NCBI GenBank assembly: GCA_964613675.1
Contig: CAZTIH010000081.1
Coordinates: 1 to 11,612 of the forward strand
Length of the DNA stretch: 11,612 nucleotides
Source of the DNA: DAIUCA01 sp964613675
Lineage (GTDB): Bacteria > Pseudomonadota > Gammaproteobacteria > Competibacterales > Competibacteraceae
Direction of reading: 5' to 3'
Shown: positions 7,057 to 11,612 of the stretch, piece after piece
Layout: each line of letters starts with the position of its first letter
Numbering within the stretch: position 1 is the stretch's first letter
Position numbers and translations under genes: made by a program
The notes under the pieces: generated by a model
Databases searched by the model: none
Seen by the model: only the letters and a program-made list of their open reading frames with translations
Told to the model about the DNA's origin: nothing

Positions 7057-9081
7057 ATGAATCGCAATCTTTTAGTGACCAGTGCTTTACCTTACGCGAA
7101 CGGCCCTATTCATCTGGGGCATCTCGTCGAATACATCCAAACAGACATTTGGGTGCGGTTTCAGAAACTACAGCAGAATCGTTGTTACTATGTCTGTGCA
7201 GATGATGCGCATGGAACGCCAATTATGTTGCGGGCACAGCAAGAGCAGATCACCCCTGAAACCTTGATAGCGCGTATTTACGACGAGCATTTAGCGGACT
7301 TTCGGGCTTTTGGGATCGACTTCGATAATTACTACACCACGCATTCTTCTGAAAACCGCCAATTTGCCGAGCAGATTTATCATCGCTTGACCGAGAAGGG
7401 GCACATTACCCAACGCACAATCATGCAAGCCTTTGATCCAAAAGCAGAAATTTTTCTACCCGATCGCTTCATCAAAGGAGAATGTCCGCGTTGTGGGGCT
7501 GCGGATCAATATGGTGATTCCTGTGAAGTGTGCGGCGCCACATATAGTCCAACCGAACTTGTCAACCCCTATTCAGTGATTTCAAAAGCTCCCCCCATTG
7601 AAAAGGAGTCGTTGCAGTATTTTTTCAAATTAAGCGATTTTACAGCGCACTTAAAATCGTGGATTAACAGCGGGGCAGTCCAACCTGAAATTGCAAACAA
7701 ATTAGCCGAATTATTTGAAGAAGGATTAGCCGATTGGGATATTTCGCGAAATGCACCGTATTGGGGATTTGAAATCCCAAATGCGCCCGGAAAATATTTT
7801 TATGTCTGGTTAGACGCGCCAATAGGGTATATGGCGAGTTTTGCTAATTTGTGTGCCCGAACGGGACTTAATTTCGATGATTTTTGGCGGCCCGAGAGTA
7901 AGGCCGAGCTATACCACTTCATTGGTAAAGATATTGCGCGGTTTCACACGTTATTTTGGCCAGCGCTATTACACGGTGCAGATTATCGGTTGCCGACGGC
8001 GGTGTTTTGCCACGGGTTTTTAACCATTGACGGCCAAAAAATGTCGAAATCGCGGGGCACCTTTATTAAAGCGCGTACTTACTTAGCGCACTTGCCGGCA
8101 GAACCCCTGCGTTATTATTTCGCTTCAAAGCTAAACGGCGGTATCGACGATATCGACTTGAATTTGAACGATTTTCAACAGCGCGTGAACAGCGATTTAG
8201 TCGGCAAATGGGTGAACATTGCCAGTCGTTGCGCGAGTTTTATCACCCGTCAGTTTAATAACGAATTGGCGAGCGAATTAGATGCCCCTGATTTTTACGC
8301 CGCGTGGTTAGCAAAAGGCGATTTATTGCCCGAATTATTTGAAAAACGCGATTTTGCGGGTGCCATGCGGGAAATCATGACATTAGCTGCGGCTGCAAAC
8401 CAATATATTGCCGAGCGAGCACCGTGGAATTTGGTGAAAAATCCAGAGACCCAATTAACCGCGCATCGAGTGTGTACTACAGGGCTCAATTTATTTCGGG
8501 TATTAGCGATTTATTTGAAACCCGTATTACCGCAATTAGTCGCTCAAGTTGAACAGTTTTTGCAAATCAGTCCCCTATTCTGGCAAGACCGAGAAACGCA
8601 GCTATTGAGACAAACGATTCGCCCTTACGAACCACTCATGCAGCGAATTGAAAATCCCGCAATTAATCAATTACGCGACGCCGCTTTAGCTGATTTACCG
8701 CCCGCTCAGAATCCGAATTCGGTTGCCCAAAAATCCACTGACCCGATTAAAGCGGTGATCTCTATTGAGGACTTCGCCAAAATTGATCTACGGGTTGCAG
8801 ATGTCTTAAACGCCCAATTGGTCGAGGGTTCAGACAAATTATTGAAGCTCACCCTTTCTTTAGGCACTGAAACGCGCACGGTTTTTTCGGGAATTCGCGC
8901 TGCATATTCGCCCGAACAATTGGTGGGGAAACAGGTCGTGGTGGTCGCTAATTTGGCCCCTCGGAAAATGCGTTTCGGAACTTCTGAAGGGATGGTGATC
9001 GCGGCAGGCGGCGCGGCAGACCACGAGGTTTTTCTGATTCACCCCATCGACGGGGCTCAAGCGGGTATGGCAGTGAAATAG
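7057..9081 (+). CDS. metG: Methionyl-tRNA synthetase
   Basis: MetG charges tRNA-Met with methionine in the cytoplasm. The start at 7057 gives 674 residues, close to E. coli (677), and begins just before LVTSALPYANG. The HIGH motif is HLGH at residues 19-22, and KMSKS is exact at 328-332. The zinc knuckle has all four cysteines (143, 146, 156, 159). Segments DDAHGTPIM, FYVWLDAPIGY, YHFIGKDI and IDDIDLNL are conserved. From about residue 575 there is a C-terminal tRNA-binding domain (DFAKIDLRV, SGIRAAY, NLAPRKMRFG), which dimerises in homologues. An in-frame TTG at 7003 would add 18 residues with no homology and overlaps nothing useful. No ribosome binding site is visible before 7057. It follows ptsP by 57 bases. 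Codons are visibly richer in A and T than in the left-hand genes. Confidence 0.97.
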   Translation: MNRNLLVTSALPYANGPIHLGHLVEYIQTDIWVRFQKLQQNRCYYVCADDAHGTPIMLRAQQEQITPETLIARIYDEHLADFRAFGIDFDNYYTTHSSENRQFAEQIYHRLTEKGHITQRTIMQAFDPKAEIFLPDRFIKGECPRCGAADQYGDSCEVCGATYSPTELVNPYSVISKAPPIEKESLQYFFKLSDFTAHLKSWINSGAVQPEIANKLAELFEEGLADWDISRNAPYWGFEIPNAPGKYFYVWLDAPIGYMASFANLCARTGLNFDDFWRPESKAELYHFIGKDIARFHTLFWPALLHGADYRLPTAVFCHGFLTIDGQKMSKSRGTFIKARTYLAHLPAEPLRYYFASKLNGGIDDIDLNLNDFQQRVNSDLVGKWVNIASRCASFITRQFNNELASELDAPDFYAAWLAKGDLLPELFEKRDFAGAMREIMTLAAAANQYIAERAPWNLVKNPETQLTAHRVCTTGLNLFRVLAIYLKPVLPQLVAQVEQFLQISPLFWQDRETQLLRQTIRPYEPLMQRIENPAINQLRDAALADLPPAQNPNSVAQKSTDPIKAVISIEDFAKIDLRVADVLNAQLVEGSDKLLKLTLSLGTETRTVFSGIRAAYSPEQLVGKQVVVVANLAPRKMRFGTSEGMVIAAGGAADHEVFLIHPIDGAQAGMAVK

Positions 9082-9084
9082 CGA

Positions 9085-9840
9085 CTAATTAGCACGAGAT
9101 TTCAGGCGAAATTCGTAGATAAAAGCGTAACGCTTGCCAGTGATGAAGACGCGCCGTTGTTCTGCATCAAAGGCAATTCCATTCAAGACATCTTCATTGC
9201 CATGACGGTCGCGAGCAGACAAAATTCTTGAAAAATCGAGCCATTGGCGCACATTTCCCGAGTGGCTTTCAATGACGGCCACCCGATCAGAACCGTAAAC
9301 ATTCGCCCAAATCCGCCCCTCAACCACTTCTAATTCGTTGAGCAGATTCACGGGACGCCCTCGGTCGGTCACGGTCACTTGGCGGACGACGCTAAAGTCA
9401 TCGGGGTGGCGCCAAAATAGTTGGGCACTACCGTTGCTCATCACCAAAAATTCGCCATCAAACGCCAGTCCCCACCCTTCGCCTTCATAGGAAAACTGTC
9501 CGAGTGGGGCAAAATCTGTTCTCCGATGGATGAACGCCACATTCTCGCGCCATGTGAGTTGGATCAGTCGATCTCCGACGAGCGCCAGTCCTTCTCCAAA
9601 AAAATCTTTAGGTAAATCATGGCGTAACAAAATCTGTCCGGTCTGTGCATCGACGCGCCGTAAAGAAGATTCGCCGTAAAGCCCCGTACTTTCGTAAAAC
9701 ACGCCATCCAAATAAAGCAGTCCTTGGGTATAGGCCGTGGGGTCGTGGGGCAACCGTCGGACAAATTGCAATTCGATAGCATGGGCGACGGAGATAAGTA
9801 AAAAAATTAATATAAACAAGGGCTTAAGCGTAAAAATCAT
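9085..9840 (-). CDS. Secreted glutaminyl-peptide cyclotransferase (beta-propeller type)
   Basis: This resembles the plant and bacterial glutaminyl cyclase family (Glu_cyclase_2, PF05096), which turns N-terminal Gln of peptides into pyroglutamate. The 251-residue protein starts with a typical signal peptide: a Lys, a long Leu/Ile/Phe core, and a likely cut after Ala-His-Ala at residue 21, so it should be periplasmic. Family signatures are seen in order: AYTQGLLY, ESTGLYGES, GEGLA, LTWRE, GEGWGL, NELE, WANVYGSDRVAVI, LNGIAFD and the closing TGKRY strand. Together they give the five-blade propeller expected of the family. Its physiological substrates in bacteria are mostly unknown. It is convergent with metG (three bases between stops) and divergent from the VWA gene. 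No ribosome binding site is clear before the ATG at 9840. Confidence 0.9.
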   Translation of the reverse strand: MIFTLKPLFILIFLLISVAHAIELQFVRRLPHDPTAYTQGLLYLDGVFYESTGLYGESSLRRVDAQTGQILLRHDLPKDFFGEGLALVGDRLIQLTWRENVAFIHRRTDFAPLGQFSYEGEGWGLAFDGEFLVMSNGSAQLFWRHPDDFSVVRQVTVTDRGRPVNLLNELEVVEGRIWANVYGSDRVAVIESHSGNVRQWLDFSRILSARDRHGNEDVLNGIAFDAEQRRVFITGKRYAFIYEFRLKSRAN

Positions 9841-9881
9841 GGGGTTTGCACTCGCTCAGTTAAAAATTTTTTGCGAAAACC

Positions 9882-9909
9882 TAGACAAATTTCGATGAGC
9901 GACTATATC
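9882..9909 (+). promoter_or_regulatory. Sigma-70-like promoter of the VWA-phosphatase unit
   Basis: A -35 box TAGACA (9882-9887, five of six consensus bases) and a -10 box TATATC (9904-9909, four of six) are separated by 16 bases. They are well placed before the ribosome binding site at 9929-9938. On the other strand, TTGTCT with a TTTAAC 18 bases later is a weak candidate for the glutaminyl cyclase gene. Confidence 0.5.
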
Positions 9910-9928
9910 TGACGGCCTACATTTGAAT

Positions 9929-9938
9929 TAGGAGAAAG
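9929..9938 (+). promoter_or_regulatory. Strong ribosome binding site of the VWA gene
   Basis: TAGGAGAAAG lies just before the ATG at 9943 and is the clearest Shine-Dalgarno site in the window, in contrast to the weak or missing sites before aroF, metG and the cyclase. It suggests the VWA protein is made at a good level. Confidence 0.7.
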
Positions 9939-9942
9939 GATC

Positions 9943-10668
9943 ATGCAGAACGACTACACCCATTTCACGGTGATTTTGGATCGCAGCGGCTCGATGCAGT
10001 CGATTCGAGACGATGCCATCGGCGGGTTTAACGCATTTTTATCGGAACAACAGGCGGCAAAAGGGCGGGCAACCCTGACGTTGGTGCAATTCGATGGCGG
10101 CGATCCTTACGAAGTGATTCATCACTTTCGCGATTTGAAGACGATCCCGCCATTAAATAACAAAGTTTATGTCCCTCGGGGAAATACCCCGTTGCTTGAT
10201 GCTGTTGGTCGCGGAATCAATGATTTGGAACAGCAACTCAATCAAATGGGAGACCAGCGCCCTGCAGAAGTGGCCTTTGTGGTACTGACCGATGGGCAAG
10301 AGAATTCGAGTCGTGAGTTTTCTCGCAAACAAGTGCAGAAAATGTTGGCCGACAAGCAGGAAGCAGGGTGGCGAATCTTATTTTTGAGTGCAGATATGTC
10401 AGCGGTATCTGAAGCGGTCGATACAGGCGTGCGGGCGTCGCGAGCGATGTACTTCGATAAGAGTGGGGCGGGTATCGCTAATGCCTTTAGTGCGGTTTCG
10501 TCGAAAATGGCGAGAGCGCGGTCAATACGGGATGAGTTTAACTTCATGAATCGTCAGGACTCACTGCCAGAGCGTCGGAAACAGGTCGAGAAAGAGATTG
10601 ACGAACTGATGGATTTTAACGATGAAGAACGCGCCGCCGCCGCGAAATCTGAACCGCCTAAGAAATGA
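9943..10668 (+). CDS. Stand-alone von Willebrand factor A (VWA) domain protein
   Basis: This is a 241-residue cytoplasmic protein without signal peptide or membrane helix. The VWA fold covers about residues 6-195. The metal-ion-dependent adhesion site (MIDAS) is complete: Asp13-Arg-Ser15-Gly-Ser17, Thr82 in GNTPLLD, and Asp117 in LTDGQEN. Residues about 195-241 form a charged tail, helical and rich in Glu, Arg and Lys, ending in a Pro-Lys stretch. It resembles widespread bacterial proteins of the type THFTVILDRSGSM with an IGGFNAF segment, which have no assigned function. VWA domains usually assemble protein complexes by metal-dependent binding. The stop overlaps the phosphatase start (ATGA), which implies linked expression and perhaps a physical partnership. 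A promoter and a strong ribosome binding site precede it. Confidence 0.88.
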   Translation: MQNDYTHFTVILDRSGSMQSIRDDAIGGFNAFLSEQQAAKGRATLTLVQFDGGDPYEVIHHFRDLKTIPPLNNKVYVPRGNTPLLDAVGRGINDLEQQLNQMGDQRPAEVAFVVLTDGQENSSREFSRKQVQKMLADKQEAGWRILFLSADMSAVSEAVDTGVRASRAMYFDKSGAGIANAFSAVSSKMARARSIRDEFNFMNRQDSLPERRKQVEKEIDELMDFNDEERAAAAKSEPPKK

Positions 10669-11222
10669 AACCCTCTCTCCCTCGCACCAGCGTTACAGAC
10701 CCTCTTCAGATTGCGACCCTCGATCTTCCCAACGGCGGGGCGGTAGGGGTCACATTTTGTCCGGGTAAACAACAACCTCACGCCCTCACCGGTTCGTGGA
10801 CGCGGGATTTGAACCTTGATCTCGAAGTGATCTCATCGTGGGGTGCGGTGGCCGTCGTCACCCTCATGGAACAGTGGGAATTGCAGGCGCTTTCTGTCGA
10901 ACAATTGGGCGAACGATTCACCCAATTGGGGTTGGAATGGTTTCACTTGCCAATTATCGACGGAAATGTGCCCGATGAGGCATGGAAAGCCCGATGGATC
11001 GTGGTCGGCCCAATCCTTCACGGCTATCTCGATGCAGGTCGTCGCGTGGTGGTGCATTGCAAAGGCGGCCTTGGACGTGCGGGGACGGTGGCGGCCCAGA
11101 TTCTCGTAGAGCGCGGTGAGGCGGCACAAAACGCCATAGGTCAGGTGCGAGCGGTTCGCCCTGGGGCCATCGAAAACGACATACAGGCGCGTTATTTGGC
11201 CGCGTTACCGTCTGGGACATGA
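10665..11222 (+). CDS. CDKN3-like dual-specificity protein phosphatase
   Basis: A 185-residue cysteine phosphatase. The active-site loop is HCKGGLGRAG at residues 131-140, with nucleophile Cys132 and phosphate-binding Arg138 (CX5R). Asp99 in LPIIDG is the likely general acid. RPGAIEN at 165-171 matches the loop after the active site in the KAP/CDKN3 group (PF05706). An early LTGSWTRDL followed by AVVTLME also fits that group, as does the overall length. It should remove phosphate from Tyr or Ser/Thr of proteins, but related enzymes can act on other substrates, so the target is unknown. Its ATG overlaps the VWA stop and it has no own ribosome binding site, so translation is probably coupled. 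No export signal is seen. Two terminator-like hairpins follow. Confidence 0.87.
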   Translation: MKPSLPRTSVTDPLQIATLDLPNGGAVGVTFCPGKQQPHALTGSWTRDLNLDLEVISSWGAVAVVTLMEQWELQALSVEQLGERFTQLGLEWFHLPIIDGNVPDEAWKARWIVVGPILHGYLDAGRRVVVHCKGGLGRAGTVAAQILVERGEAAQNAIGQVRAVRPGAIENDIQARYLAALPSGT

Positions 11223-11252
11223 CATGCCGTGATTTCCTTTGAACAATAGGCC

Positions 11253-11281
11253 AGCGATTTGCAGAAGTTGATCGCTTTTTT
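11253..11281 (+). terminator. Likely intrinsic terminator of the VWA-phosphatase unit
   Basis: AGCGAT (11253-11258) pairs with ATCGCT (11271-11276), with one possible extra T-G pair inside and a loop of about ten to twelve bases. The hairpin runs into six T at 11276-11281. It starts 31 bases after the phosphatase stop. The stem is short, so it may be weak. Confidence 0.45.
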
Positions 11282-11327
11282 CGCCGAAAAGACCCAATTT
11301 TGAGGATTCGATTGTACTGAGCGCAAA

Positions 11328-11354
11328 AAAACGGCCCGTTCTCAGGGCCGTTTT
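11328..11354. terminator. Bidirectional intrinsic terminator
   Basis: AAAACGGCCC (11328-11337) pairs perfectly with GGGCCGTTTT (11345-11354) around a seven-base loop. On the + strand the stem ends in four T. On the - strand it is followed by seven T (from the A run at 11325-11331). It can stop read-through from the phosphatase gene and, more strongly, end the leftward gene whose stop is at 11413. A small extra hairpin, CGTTG-ACTG-CAACG, sits beside it at 11355-11368. Confidence 0.85.
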
Positions 11355-11412
11355 CGTTGACTGCAACGCGCTATTTTTTAGAGAAAGCGCCTTTTTGACT
11401 GTGGGAAAGCGT

Positions 11413-11612
11413 TTAATTCGACTGATGTTCAAGCGACGAATGGTGGACAACAATCCGAAGCGCCCCCGCATCGTCCTTGACAAACCCCCAAGTTTTATCG
11501 ACGGAAACCGCCGAACCGTCTTGGTTGGTGAGATGAACTTTCCCCATTGTTATTGCGCTGTCGCCTGTGATGAGAATCCCCGCATTATCGACTTTGCATT
11601 GCGTCCAACCCT
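11413..11612 (-). CDS. SnoaL/NTF2-like family protein, C-terminal part (5' partial)
   Basis: Only the last 65 codons are in the window; the start lies beyond the right edge. On the - strand the frame beginning at 11610 reads GWTQCKVDNAGILITGDSA, then a TMGKVHL strand, a charged turn, VDKTWGFVKDD, and a closing LRIVVHHSSL before TAA at 11413-11415. The pattern of paired strands ending in LRI-x-x-HHSSL is typical of small NTF2-fold proteins of the SnoaL/DUF4440/CaMKII-association kind. Many of these have signal peptides and some carry doubtful enzyme names. I therefore give the fold but no reaction. The bidirectional terminator lies 59 bases downstream of the stop, in line with a real gene end. 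The other - strand frames here are closed by early stops or run through the terminator. Confidence 0.75.
   Translation of the reverse strand, partial: GWTQCKVDNAGILITGDSAITMGKVHLTNQDGSAVSVDKTWGFVKDDAGALRIVVHHSSLEHQSN

Noticed and set aside
11368..11390. Third terminator (GCGCT ... AGCGC then five T)
   Set aside because: A five-base stem with a 13-base loop is too weak to call beside the much better hairpin at 11328-11354.
11205..11483. 92-residue - strand open frame
   Set aside because: It runs through both terminator hairpins and overlaps the better supported NTF2-like frame; its composition shows no domain.

Overview
The window looks like a draft-assembly fragment from a gammaproteobacterium. 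The evidence is the RppH-PtsP gene pair, a type I DAHP synthase of the AroF kind, a four-cysteine MetG with a C-terminal tRNA-binding domain, and a DUF3301 protein, all of which resemble gammaproteobacterial versions. I cannot name a genus. Two runs of exactly ten N (1676-1685 and 6261-6270) are assembly gaps, and each distorts the gene it lies in.

Left part (1-2922, + strand): a compact run of three genes. The first reading frame is open at the window edge. Its first 52 codons are an unmistakable ribosome recycling factor (RRF) C-terminus, and the frame then runs without a stop into a complete GTPase with a DUF697-like helical tail. This is either a true fusion or a chimeric join, and it is the most unusual thing here. 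A second, related GTPase with hydrophobic C-terminal segments follows by ATGA overlap, and then a small one-helix DUF3301 membrane protein. Together they suggest a membrane-associated GTPase operon.

Middle part (2967-9081): a tyrosine-type DAHP synthase (aroF-like, - strand) is divergent from rppH, which is followed directly by ptsP (GAF-domain Enzyme I of the nitrogen PTS) and then metG. ptsP appears broken only because the second N gap has the wrong length. These are housekeeping functions: entry into aromatic amino-acid synthesis, mRNA 5'-pyrophosphate removal, nitrogen-PTS signalling and Met-tRNA charging.

Right part (9085-11612): a secreted beta-propeller glutaminyl cyclase (- strand) ends 3 bases from metG, tail to tail. 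Divergent from it is a two-gene unit with a recognisable promoter and a strong ribosome binding site: a stand-alone von Willebrand A (VWA) protein with an intact metal site, overlapped (ATGA) by a CDKN3-like dual-specificity phosphatase. Two hairpin terminators follow. The window ends in the 3' end of a leftward gene for a SnoaL/NTF2-like protein, which shares the bidirectional terminator.

No tRNA, rRNA, CRISPR array, insertion sequence or phage gene was seen. No stretch longer than 300 bases lacks a gene; the largest gaps are 11223-11412 and 4032-4166.
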